This document shows positions 34,091 to 41,970 of a DNA stretch of 55,571 bases, in pieces. The stretch is from Methylobacter sp. (GTDB taxonomy: Bacteria; Pseudomonadota; Gammaproteobacteria; Methylococcales; Methylomonadaceae). The first letter of the stretch is position 1, and the number at the start of each line of letters is the position of its first letter. Position numbers and translations under genes: made by a program. The stretch covers positions 1 to 55,571 of the forward strand of contig JAPLRU010000063.1 in the NCBI GenBank assembly GCA_026399025.1, read 5' to 3'. The notes below the pieces were generated by a model. It had not been told where the DNA came from, made no database searches, and was given only the letters and a program-made list of their open reading frames with translations.

Positions 34091-35036
34091 ACATATCGCT
34101 GTCTTCTTGCTGCCGCCGCTGGTTTGGTTGGCGTGGTATTTTCTGCCGGACTCGCCGCCGCTGGAGGCAATCGCCCGACATTGGCGCATCACCCTGACCA
34201 TGGCCTTCGGCTCTTTTATCGGCGGAGCAACCAGCGAGGCAGGCGGTGCCGTGGCCTTCCCGGTGTTTACCAAGCTGCTGGGCATTCCGCCCGCGCACGC
34301 CAAGCTGTTTTCCATCGCCACCCAGAGCATAGGCATGGGGTCCGGTTTTTTGACCATCTTGCTGTTACGCATCCGCGTCGAATGGCGAGCGGTGGCCTGG
34401 GTCGTGCTCGGCTCCGTACCCATGTTGCCGGTGGGTTTTTTTCTTTCCACTTGGCTGCCTTCCAGCGCGGTGCGGATATTGTTTACCGTGGTTCAGTGCA
34501 GCTTTGCGTTGGCTCTTTGGTGGCACAACCGAGACCCTGAGCGCGACCGCAATGACCATCTGCCCCGCTTCGATACCTTGGAAAAAGGCATCTTGCTGGT
34601 TTTCGGCATGGTGGGCGGACTGGTTAGCGGCCTGTTGGGCAGCGGGCTGGAAATCATCGTGTTTTCGGTGCTGGTGCTGTGGTTTCGGATCTGCGAAAAA
34701 GCCGCAACGCCGACGGTGATTGTGATGATGGTGCTGACCTCCTGGTCGGGGTTTGCGATGATCGCTTACGCCGGGCAGTTTGTCCCGCCGGTTAGCGACT
34801 ACTGGCTTGCCGCTATTCCGATTGTGGTGGTGGGCGGGCCTTTGGGCGTGTATGCGTGTTCGCATATGTCGAGGATGCTGGTGGTCAGAACCTTGATCGT
34901 GCTGATACTGGCCGAGTTGGTTTCCTCGGTTGCGCTGATTCCGTTGAGCCGGGAAATTGCCGCCGTATCGGCTGCGGTGTTTCTGGGGTTTTCGGGCGTG
35001 TATTACCTGATGTACCGTTCGCGGCGCTATGTTTAG
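34080..35036 (+). CDS. TSUP (TauE/SafE) family membrane transporter
   Basis: This 318-residue polytopic protein from ATG 34080, within the end of the thioesterase gene, has about eight hydrophobic segments. Family marks include GSFIGGATSEAGGAVAFPV near 43-61 and a second repeat-like GGLVSGLLGSGLEI near 185-198. TauE/SafE proteins export sulfite, organosulfonates or related anions. It is not a usual aryl-polyene gene as far as I know, but the 11-base overlap ties it to the operon. The substrate may be a by-product, halide-like anion or precursor; this is unknown. It is followed by repeat A. Confidence 0.82.
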   Translation: MSVRHIAVFLLPPLVWLAWYFLPDSPPLEAIARHWRITLTMAFGSFIGGATSEAGGAVAFPVFTKLLGIPPAHAKLFSIATQSIGMGSGFLTILLLRIRVEWRAVAWVVLGSVPMLPVGFFLSTWLPSSAVRILFTVVQCSFALALWWHNRDPERDRNDHLPRFDTLEKGILLVFGMVGGLVSGLLGSGLEIIVFSVLVLWFRICEKAATPTVIVMMVLTSWSGFAMIAYAGQFVPPVSDYWLAAIPIVVVGGPLGVYACSHMSRMLVVRTLIVLILAELVSSVALIPLSREIAAVSAAVFLGFSGVYYLMYRSRRYV

Positions 35037-35065
35037 GAACGCGGATGAAATAACTTCGGCAACCG

Positions 35066-35152
35066 GCTCCCTCTCCTGCTGGACGACTTGCATGGATGCA
35101 GGAGGTAGGGCAATGCAGGAGCAATTGCCGAGAGGGTTGGCGTGAGGAGAAT
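35066..35152. repeat. Dispersed repeat A with nested element in reverse orientation
   Basis: Outer arms ctccctctc ... gagagggttggcgtgagg have the same orientation as at 4-105. The ~60-bp segment between them (tgcatggatgcaggaggtag ... gcaattgccg) is the reverse complement of that in the first copy. It lies between the TSUP gene and the lipoprotein gene. Confidence 0.8.
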
Positions 35153-35232
35153 CAAATGCTCAAGTTATTTCATGCACGTTCCTGAGATAAAACTTTAGAT
35201 ATTCAATGACCTGTTATAGAAGGAAGATGACC

Positions 35233-35796
35233 ATGCTTAGAAAAACCACGATTTTGACCCTGCTTGGCCTAACGGTTTTATTGGGCGCGTGCAGTCAACA
35301 ATTAAAACCCAACGAACTGGTTGCGGGCATCCAGCCCGGACGGATTTACTATACGCAATTCAGCCTGTTTCAAGAAAATAATAATTTTCGCACCACCAAT
35401 TACCGTAAAGGCACGTTGATTCCGGTCAACACAGCGCTGACCCTGCTGACCATCAGCGCCGATAAGGCTGAACTCAAACTCATGGAAACAGGCCAAGCTC
35501 TTACCCTGGAAAACGTCCCCAAATTCACCAAGGACGACATGCAAACAGCCTTTAAAAAAATCGTCGGATTAAACAAGGTTAATCTACAACCGTTTACGCC
35601 TGCCGAGCAGGACGGCATTCTGACCGGGAAAGTCAAAAAAGACATGAGCAAAAAAGCCGTTTTAACGGCCATTGGCTACCCGCCTCAACATGTAACTCCG
35701 TCACTGTATGCCAACGACTGGACTTATTGGTCGAATATCTTTAACCGTTTCGTCGTGCATTTCAATAATGACAAGGTTGTTAACATTGTCGACTAA
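35233..35796 (+). CDS. Polyene-locus lipoprotein 1 (BamE/SmpA-like C-terminus)
   Basis: This 187-residue lipoprotein starts at ATG 35233 (agga site 8 bases upstream; ATG at 35227 is also in frame). The signal peptide ends in the lipobox LLGAC. The C-terminal half (from about 135) has VKKDMSKKAVLTAIGYPP, the 'xGMsxxxVxxxlGxP' pattern of the SmpA/BamE/OmlA fold, and a WTYWSN then HFNNDKVVNI ending. It probably sits in the outer membrane and helps place the pigment. Its gene overlaps the following halogenase-like gene, the same pairing as at 54749/55162. Confidence 0.74.
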   Translation: MLRKTTILTLLGLTVLLGACSQQLKPNELVAGIQPGRIYYTQFSLFQENNNFRTTNYRKGTLIPVNTALTLLTISADKAELKLMETGQALTLENVPKFTKDDMQTAFKKIVGLNKVNLQPFTPAEQDGILTGKVKKDMSKKAVLTAIGYPPQHVTPSLYANDWTYWSNIFNRFVVHFNNDKVVNIVD

Positions 35797-37102
35797 TGCC
35801 GCGATTCCCAGCCGTTGCGACGTCCTGGTCATCGGCGGCGGCCCGGCCGGTTCCAGCGTCGCGGCCTTGCTGGCGAAAAAAGGCGTGGACGTGGTGTTAT
35901 TGGAAAAAGCCTCTCACCCGCGTCCTCAGGTTGGTGAAAGCCTGATCCCGCATTTTTGGAAATACGCCGACCAAACCGGGGTGTCGCCGCTGCTCGAACA
36001 AGAAGGCTTTGTCGCCAAAGCCGGAGGCATCACGGTTTGGAACGATAAAATCAGCCGTATCGCGTTCTCCGAATTCGGTTTCACCCGCCCCGCCTTGCAT
36101 GTGGAAAGGGATGTTTTCGACCGATTGTTGCTCAAACACGCCGAAAGCCTGGGCGTGACGGTTTTTCAGCAAGTCGCCGCCCAAGCAGTCGAGTTAGGTT
36201 TGGACTTGCCCAAAGTAAATTACTCTGATCGACGCGGGGAGGATGCGAATGCAGGCAGCATCGTTTGCCGCTACGTGATTGACGCCGGCGGGCCGGCGGC
36301 GCTTCTTGCCGGACAGTTTAAAGCCAAGCGGCTGATAGACTCGCGGATGCGCTTCCTGTCGCTTTGGGGGTATTTTAAAAACTCCCGTTTTGTCGCCGCC
36401 GACGGACGTAGTTATCCGGCGGAAGATGTCGGCAAAGTCCGCCCCGTTACTTTCGTCACCTCTTTTGAAGACGGCTGGATTTGGCATATCGCAATGCGCA
36501 AATTGACCAGCGTGGGCCTGGTCATTAACACCGACCGCGCCCGCGCGATGGACAAGGAAGGCCGCGAACGCTATTTTTTAAACACCTTGAAGTCCGCGCC
36601 CTACCTCGACCGGCTACTGGCAAACGCCGAGTACGCGGAAGATTCCTACTGCGAAAGGCCGGACTATTCCTATTACTCCACCCGGTTGTGCGGAGAAAAT
36701 TTTTATTGCATAGGCGATGCCGCCTCCTTCGTCGATCCTATCTATTCCCACGGGGTGCTGAATGCTTTTTACAACGCATCGATGACCGCGTTGGCGGTGT
36801 CCGAATCCCTTAAAGATCCTGCTTATCGCGTTCGTTATGCCCAGCTTTGCGAGAACCGCATTCGGCAGTTTTACGGATTTTCGCGCTCGCTGGCGTTGGG
36901 CGAATTCGGCGGCGACGGTGTCGATGCAACATTGGTGCAACGCTTCATGCGCCAAGTGCCGCCGGTAGAGTTGGAACTGATGCTGGCCGCCTCGTCGATG
37001 TCCGAGCGCTCGGAAAACTTCCATCGCTTGGTGCGCGACGCAAAACTCAAGCTTCACCCGGCAAGAGCCGGAGCGCATCTGATGGAGGCGTTGCTGCTTT
37101 AA
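35768..37102 (+). CDS. Flavin-dependent halogenase-like protein 2
   Basis: This is a 444-residue FAD protein. ATG 35768 is taken as start although a TTG at 35786, with aagg 9 bases before it, is a real alternative. It has GGGPAGSS at about 23-30, GESLIPHFW near 56-64 and K84 in FVAKAGGITVW at the catalytic-lysine place. The signature tryptophan motif reads WIWHIA near 235, so the final proline of W-x-W-x-I-P is replaced by alanine. GDAASFVDPIYSHGV follows near 315. It is probably a halogenase-family enzyme or a flavin monooxygenase derived from one. It is the last gene of the left arm, closed by repeat D. Confidence 0.75.
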   Translation: MTRLLTLSTNAAIPSRCDVLVIGGGPAGSSVAALLAKKGVDVVLLEKASHPRPQVGESLIPHFWKYADQTGVSPLLEQEGFVAKAGGITVWNDKISRIAFSEFGFTRPALHVERDVFDRLLLKHAESLGVTVFQQVAAQAVELGLDLPKVNYSDRRGEDANAGSIVCRYVIDAGGPAALLAGQFKAKRLIDSRMRFLSLWGYFKNSRFVAADGRSYPAEDVGKVRPVTFVTSFEDGWIWHIAMRKLTSVGLVINTDRARAMDKEGRERYFLNTLKSAPYLDRLLANAEYAEDSYCERPDYSYYSTRLCGENFYCIGDAASFVDPIYSHGVLNAFYNASMTALAVSESLKDPAYRVRYAQLCENRIRQFYGFSRSLALGEFGGDGVDATLVQRFMRQVPPVELELMLAASSMSERSENFHRLVRDAKLKLHPARAGAHLMEALLL

Positions 37103-37120
37103 GCTAAACACGAGGTAATT

Positions 37121-37210
37121 ATTCACCTCCCCCTTTGAAAAAGGGGGATTGAGGGGGATTTATTTAAAAAATCTCCCCTAACCCCTCTTTTTCAAAGAGG
37201 GGGACTGAAT
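37121..37210. repeat. 90-bp dispersed repeat D, copy 2 (inverted partner at 21988-22077)
   Basis: Reverse complement of the copy at 21988-22077 over 90 bases with one difference. The pair encloses 15.0 kb holding the ligase, a toxin-antitoxin pair and the whole plus-strand left-arm operon. From 37211 to 37344 I see no convincing gene; a 24-codon ORF at 37269 is too short to judge. Confidence 0.88.
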
Positions 37211-37344
37211 AGCTACAACACGAGTAATATGTTGCGATTTATGAATCCAATTTCAGAAGGACATTGAGATGAATATGCTCGAAACCCCGCAAGCACAGGC
37301 AAGAATGGCGCCAAGCCAAATTCGCAAACAGATTGGAGTATAAA

Positions 37345-37590
37345 ATGCCAACATCTTACGCAGAATTTATTCCCTTAATTAACCAACTAAGCCACAGCGA
37401 TAAACTGCGTTTAGCGCAATGGCTAATTAAAGTAATTGCGCTGGAAGAGGGAGTCAATGACGTTATTGTTTTAGCAGAAGATGAACTTTCAAAAGACGAG
37501 CGGCAGCACATTCAACACTGCATAACACAAATCCAACAAGGCGATTACAGTGAATTCGATGACTGGGAATCGGTCAAAAATCAGCTATGA
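37345..37590 (+). CDS. Small antitoxin-like protein paired with a broken RelE toxin
   Basis: This 81-residue acidic protein has an N-terminal helix block MPTSYAEFIPLINQLSHSDKLRLAQWLI, resembling the LxxSEKLxLxxxL helix of addiction-module antitoxins, and an acidic tail YSEFDDWESVKNQL. The stop overlaps the toxin ATG by four bases. Composition is more AT-rich than in the polyene genes on either side, a sign of separate origin. The frame is intact. Confidence 0.68.
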   Translation: MPTSYAEFIPLINQLSHSDKLRLAQWLIKVIALEEGVNDVIVLAEDELSKDERQHIQHCITQIQQGDYSEFDDWESVKNQL

Positions 37591-37858
37591 GCTATCGGCT
37601 GCTCTTACATAAAAACGTAACCAAATTTCTTGAAAAATGTCCCGTAAAACAACAGCAAGACATAAAGAAAAAACTGGAATTACTGAAACAAAATCCTTAT
37701 TCCAATATCCAGCTTGATATAAAAATCATACAATGCTACGAAATTTATATCGCCTGCGTATAGGTCAATATCGACTTATTTATCAAGTAAAACAAAATGA
37801 ATTAGTTGTCTTTATAATTAAAGCGGGCAATAGAGGCGATATTTACAAAGAGCTTTAA
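37587..37858 (+). pseudogene. RelE-type toxin, frameshifted at an A run
   Basis: From ATG 37587 the frame reads MSYRLLLHKNVTKFLEK, continues to NPYSNIQLDIK and then fails (stop at 37761). Switching frame at the aaaaa run near 37720-37725 gives NHTMLRNLYRLRIGQYRLIY, then VVFIIKAGNRGDIYKEL with a stop at 37856. This is the continuous C-terminal half of a RelE toxin (L-Y-R-L-R-I-G-x-Y-R-L-I-Y). One inserted or deleted base in the homopolymer therefore splits the gene. Both real inactivation and a sequencing error in the homopolymer are possible. Confidence 0.82.
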
Positions 37859-37985
37859 ACAACAACTCTTATCTAATCGCTGGGGATGTGGCGATTTATA
37901 TTGTTTCCACGCTCCGGCGAGGGACCGATATAAAAACATGTATTGGATTTAATTTGAAATGAAATAAATCAAGGAATTTAACAAA

Positions 37986-38315
37986 ATGAGATTAAAAGAA
38001 AAAGAGGTTGAAGTCGGCTGTTTATATTTGACCACCGCCAATCAATACCGTGCCGTACTTGCGATGAAAGGTGAATTTTTGATTTATGCGCCCAGTTTGG
38101 AAGCGACTGCGCCGTTAAATCCGAATTCCACAAAAATGCCGTTTGAAAATATGCCATTTAAGAAATGCCAAATTATTACCTTTGCCAAAAAGGATTATCA
38201 AGTGTTTGATTTCAACGGCACTGAAGCGATCAAACATAAATTGAATGAATTGCAGATAGCGGAAGCAACAGCTCAGTGTAATGCCAAGTCGGCTATTGCT
38301 GCATTGTTAGCGTAA
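37986..38315 (+). CDS. Hypothetical protein
   Basis: This 109-residue soluble protein is one I do not recognise. It starts MRLKEKEVEVGCLYLTT after an aaggaat stretch. The first half is beta-like (VGCLYLTTANQYRAVLA, EFLIYAPS), suggesting a small barrel, and the C-terminal third is helical (EAIKHKLNELQIAEATAQ). It is AT-rich, like its neighbours in the 37-42 kb island. It stands alone on the plus strand with no overlaps. Confidence 0.6.
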   Translation: MRLKEKEVEVGCLYLTTANQYRAVLAMKGEFLIYAPSLEATAPLNPNSTKMPFENMPFKKCQIITFAKKDYQVFDFNGTEAIKHKLNELQIAEATAQCNAKSAIAALLA

Positions 38316-38414
38316 TAAAGCGGTTACAACGGATAAATTTATAACTCAATATCAAATCCACTATTTCAAACTATTGGGCATGGGTAAGATAGTGATATTA
38401 CTGGGAGACATTTT

Positions 38415-39452
38415 CTGAAACATCTCTTTTATGACCTAACTTATTCCGATTTAGAAGCAATTATAAATCGGAATAATTTAAATCGCTCCGCCGCGGCAGT
38501 TCTTTTCAATTGGCATTATAAGAAAAAAGAAAATACTCAGTGTCATGATAAAATCGCCAAAAGTTCATTGGCCTTTTTTCAAAATAACTTCGACTTTTCT
38601 CTACCCGAAATCGATACGGTTCATGAATCAAAAAATGATCGAACGGTAAAATTTCTTTTTAAGCTTAAAGACCATCATAAAGTTGAAACCGTCCTAATTC
38701 CATTTAATAACAAATATTCAATTTGTCTTTCATCGCAGGTTGGCTGTGCAATGAATTGTTCATTTTGTTTTACCGGAAAACAAGGGCTTAAAAGAAATTT
38801 AACGACCAGTGAAATTGTTGGTCAGTTTCTACAGGCTTGGCGTTGGTTAGCAATAAATAGGCCTGGAGAAGAGCGGATTTTAAATATCGTTTTTATGGGA
38901 CAAGGCGAACCCTTACATAATTTTGATGCTGTCAAAAAAGCCTGTGAAATATTTTTATCACAACACGGAACTTCAATTGGTGTTCAAAAAATTACTATTT
39001 CAACGGCGGGTTATATTCCCGGACTTAAAAGATGGAGCCGGGAAATTCCCGGAGTAAATCTTGCGTTATCGCTTCATTCTCCTTTTGAAGAAAAGAGGAA
39101 TGAACTTATTCCCATTAATAAAAAATATCCGCTAGATGAAGTGTTGGCATATATTGATAAGATACCTTTAAATAAAAAGCAATTTATTACTTATGAATAT
39201 ATTCTGATAAAAGATTTTAATGATTCTCCGGATGATGCTAAAAAATTGGGAGAGATATTGGCAGGTAAACGGGCTTATATAAACTTAATTCCTTTTAACT
39301 CATTCCCAGGTTCGCATTATGAGAGTCCGGATTCGGCTAAAATTGAAAAGTTTAAAGACGTTTTAGATACTTTTAAAATCCCGACTTTAATAAGAAGTGC
39401 TAAAGGCGATGATGTGTTAGCAGCCTGTGGTCAGCTTAATTCTAAAAATTAA
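38415..39452 (+). CDS. RlmN/Cfr-family radical SAM rRNA methyltransferase
   Basis: It has 345 residues if it starts at the CTG at 38415, where ggga lies about 7 bases upstream. No ATG fits: the first in-frame TTG is at 38568 and would cut off a conserved N-terminal domain (LFYDLTYSDLEAIINR). The radical SAM motif CAMNCSFC is in the middle, FMGQGEPLHN follows, and the C-terminal AACGQL holds the methyl-carrying cysteine. All are RlmN/Cfr hallmarks. It methylates A2503 of 23S rRNA (C2 by RlmN, C8 by Cfr). The strongly AT-rich codon use and position in an island suggest an acquired second copy, not the housekeeping rlmN. Confidence 0.82.
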   Translation: MKHLFYDLTYSDLEAIINRNNLNRSAAAVLFNWHYKKKENTQCHDKIAKSSLAFFQNNFDFSLPEIDTVHESKNDRTVKFLFKLKDHHKVETVLIPFNNKYSICLSSQVGCAMNCSFCFTGKQGLKRNLTTSEIVGQFLQAWRWLAINRPGEERILNIVFMGQGEPLHNFDAVKKACEIFLSQHGTSIGVQKITISTAGYIPGLKRWSREIPGVNLALSLHSPFEEKRNELIPINKKYPLDEVLAYIDKIPLNKKQFITYEYILIKDFNDSPDDAKKLGEILAGKRAYINLIPFNSFPGSHYESPDSAKIEKFKDVLDTFKIPTLIRSAKGDDVLAACGQLNSKN

Positions 39453-39535
39453 ATGGCTATCAAGTGCCGGTGAATGGAGCCGAACCAAGTCAACACTCTG
39501 TTTTTATGGAAAATACATAAAACCTGAAGTCCGCT

Positions 39536-39727
39536 GGTTCCCAAGCTCCAGCTCTCGTCTTTACACACAAGTCTGTTCAAGACGGGACGTAGGCCGGAAT
39601 AAGCCCGCCCGGCGATAGCCAGGGTGGGCGTTTCCGGCATTTCGAAGCCTCGGAAGCCGGAAACGCCACCTCGCGCTACGCGCTTGGATGGCCTTATTCC
39701 GGCCTACTTCCGGAGCTTGGGAACCAG
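39536..39727. repeat. Nested palindromic MITE-like repeat E
   Basis: The inner terminal repeats gtaggccggaataag (39589-39603) and cttattccggcctac (39693-39707) are exact complements. Inside, gtgggcgtttccggc and gccggaaacgccacc also pair. Outer arms ggttcccaagctcc (about 39536) and ggagcttgggaacc (about 39713) pair again, so one element seems inserted in another. It is the only content of the 337-base gap between the methyltransferase and the VapB gene. Confidence 0.82.
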
Positions 39728-39789
39728 CGCAATGTCTTTTTGCTATAGCGAAATCATCAATAACTCAAATCTCTGTGAGGAATTCCCAA

Positions 39790-39993
39790 ATGAAAGCTAC
39801 CATTTCCCTAGACAACGCCGTACTGGAGCAATTATTGGCGTACACCAAAGCCAAAACCGCCAAGGAAAGTATTGCCAAGGCCATTGAAGAATACATCCGC
39901 TATCAGCAACGCCAGGAATTGCTTAACTGTCGGGGGTCGGTGGAAATAGATGACAACTGGCAGCAATTGCGCGAACTGGAACGGCCGCAATGA
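39790..39993 (+). CDS. VapB-type antitoxin
   Basis: This 67-residue protein starts at ATG 39790, preceded by a gagga site. The N-terminal ribbon-helix-helix MKATISLDNAVLEQLLAYTKAKT(A)KESIAKA is split by the usual turn, with a C-terminal acidic tail (DDNWQQLRELE) for toxin binding. This is the pattern of VapB antitoxins that regulate VapBC operons. It overlaps the toxin ATG by four bases. Intact. Confidence 0.82.
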   Translation: MKATISLDNAVLEQLLAYTKAKTAKESIAKAIEEYIRYQQRQELLNCRGSVEIDDNWQQLRELERPQ

Positions 39994-40413
39994 CGCGAGT
40001 GTTGATCGACACCTGCGCCTGGATTGATTTTTTTTAAATCGAAAACCGGCGCTTTGGGCAATCTGGTTGCCGAGTTGATCGAAACCAACCAAGCCGCGAT
40101 TACCGGCGTGGTCATTGCTGAGTTACTGCAAGGCGTAAAACAGGAAAAGGAAAGCCGGCGGCTACGCGTATTGTTTCACTCGATTTATTATTTGCCAACC
40201 GAAGATAATGATTGGTTCGATGCTGGACAGCTTGCCCAACAATTGCGAGCCAAAGGCATAACCTTGCCGCTGACCGACATATTAATCGCGGTGATTGCCC
40301 AACGCTATGCCCTACCGGTTTTAACCCTGGACAAACATTTTCAACACCTTCCGGTGAATAGTTTTGGTGGGTTTAAAAAGTTCACACTCGCATCAAATCA
40401 TTTGACAATATGA
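39990..40413 (+). pseudogene. VapC (PIN-domain) toxin frameshifted in an eight-T run
   Basis: ATG 39990 gives MTRVLIDTCAWIDFF and then TAA at 40035, directly after a run of eight Ts (40028-40035). With seven Ts the frame would continue into FKSKTGALGNLVAELIE and on to a complete PIN domain ending at 40413, with VIAELLQGV, LPLTDILIAV and LTLDKHF. The acidic residues of the first strand and of ELLQG and TDILIA form the VapC nuclease site. The gene is thus one base out of frame. Phase variation, mutation or a sequencing artefact all fit. Confidence 0.85.
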
Positions 40414-40540
40414 GGTGCGGGGTGGATTCTAAAGAGATTCGGCAATTTAAATATAGGGAATCACCTAACGACCGCCCCAAATTTTTGGTTCTACAGCCTA
40501 AAGCTGTGCAGAATTATTAAGCAACTGTTATAATTGAATT

Positions 40541-41374
40541 ATGAGCCTAGAATACTTAATACCGATTACCCAGTCACACGCGATTCAGAGCGTTGTATTT
40601 GCACTAGAATGGCAAGGCGAATTGACGGATCAAGCTTTGACTGATATCCAAAAACTTGCCCCGGAACTGAAGTCTCATTTTCCAGTAGCTACCCCTCAGA
40701 GGGTAGTTAATATTAGCATAGGACCAAAACTTAACAGTACTTTACCGAATCAACAGGAAGTCGATGACCAACTTGGCGGTATGATGTTTCTGAGGACAGG
40801 GAAATTTGGTAATGTTGCCTGCCAACTTAATGTTTCACGAACTAATTGTGTAGTTGTAATTAACGAATACGACAGGTGGTCGCAGACCCTTGATGCCGTT
40901 ATACGCTATCTCAAGATAGTGCTGCCTGTGATATTGAAGGAAAAGCCGATAAGTATCATAGCTCTTCAATATATCGATATATTTACCTGGAAGGATGATC
41001 AGGCGAATTTGAATTTACGTGAGATCTTTCTTGAGAACTCCCCCTATCTGGCTCCAAACGTATTTGATCAAAAAGGTTTGTGGCATTGCCACAATGGACA
41101 TGTGATTCAACAATTAGACCCTCTTGTAGATCATCTTGAGGGGGTGTGCTTGGACAACATAAACGTCAATACAGTAGCCGATCAAGATGATCTAAAAATT
41201 CAAATAACTACCGCTCATAAATTTACGTTAAAAAATCCATTAAGATTGGCCTCCAAAACCTATTTACAGTCAATCAAAGCTGTTCAAAATGCTCTACATG
41301 ACCATAATAAAGACACTTTGAGACAGTTGTTGACCGATGAAGTTCGCAACATGATTCATTTGACAAATATATAG
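40541..41374 (+). CDS. TIGR04255-like protein, first gene of a three-gene set
   Basis: This 277-residue protein has no signal or membrane segment. The central DQLGGMMFLRTGKFGNVACQLNVSRT and the EYDRWSQTLDAVIRYL helix resemble the sporadically distributed TIGR04255 family as I remember it. That is a recognition from memory, not a search result. The AT-rich codon use and patchy distribution of that family suggest horizontal transfer. The second gene begins 10 bases after its stop, preceded by aggag, so an operon is likely. Function unknown. Confidence 0.62.
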   Translation: MSLEYLIPITQSHAIQSVVFALEWQGELTDQALTDIQKLAPELKSHFPVATPQRVVNISIGPKLNSTLPNQQEVDDQLGGMMFLRTGKFGNVACQLNVSRTNCVVVINEYDRWSQTLDAVIRYLKIVLPVILKEKPISIIALQYIDIFTWKDDQANLNLREIFLENSPYLAPNVFDQKGLWHCHNGHVIQQLDPLVDHLEGVCLDNINVNTVADQDDLKIQITTAHKFTLKNPLRLASKTYLQSIKAVQNALHDHNKDTLRQLLTDEVRNMIHLTNI

Positions 41375-41384
41375 GAGAGAAAGA

Positions 41385-41957
41385 ATGGAACCGTTATCTA
41401 CCATCGCACTTTTGGCAACTTTGACTACAGCGACTGTCATACCAAATTTTAATTCTGAGAAACCAAAAAAACATAGGCCGATTGTAACCTCAATAAGTCT
41501 TTACAATGATGTTACAGTGATGGAATCGACCGTTGCTGACATCATGAGACAGCATGACAAAAAAATATTTGTCACAAATATCACTAACGATGCTCTTGCC
41601 CAGCTAGACGGTTATTCTGAGCTAGAACCGGGTTGGGATGGACCTGACAGTGTAACACCTTCATCAAGCGATATTGATTTAGCTACAGATTTTATTGCCT
41701 CGATTCCGGCGGTTTTTCCACTACCAAAGGCGATGCTATCTAGCGATGGCACAGTTGGATTGTATTGGAATGATACTCTCATGTATGTCGACATCCAATT
41801 TGAATCAGATCGCACGTTCTCAGTGTTTTTGCGTGATCGATCATCGGAAAAAGAAAGGTTCATCGATTCGATAGATGTAACGACTATCAATCCTAATTGG
41901 TTCTTTAATACATTAGGGGCATTGTTGAGCCCCGCCGAGGATACGCTCGCTGCATAA
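41385..41957 (+). CDS. Hypothetical protein, second gene of the set
   Basis: This 190-residue protein is one I do not recognise. It begins with a short hydrophobic stretch (LSTIALLATLTTATVIP, about 3-19) that may be a weak signal anchor. A recognisable block LDGYSELEPGWDGPDSVTPSSSDIDLA (split here only by mention) near 70-95 resembles the 'E-P-x-W-D' start of small proteins found beside TIGR04255 genes. A beta-rich C-terminal region (TVGLYWND ... MYVDIQFESDRTFSVFL) follows. A strong aggaga site precedes the ATG by 7 bases. It is closely followed by the third gene. Confidence 0.6.
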   Translation: MEPLSTIALLATLTTATVIPNFNSEKPKKHRPIVTSISLYNDVTVMESTVADIMRQHDKKIFVTNITNDALAQLDGYSELEPGWDGPDSVTPSSSDIDLATDFIASIPAVFPLPKAMLSSDGTVGLYWNDTLMYVDIQFESDRTFSVFLRDRSSEKERFIDSIDVTTINPNWFFNTLGALLSPAEDTLAA

Positions 41958-41970
41958 ATGCTAATTGCAT

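Noticed and set aside
37269-37343. 24-codon ORF before the antitoxin gene
   Set aside because: It has a usable aagga site but no recognisable sequence and is too short to judge.
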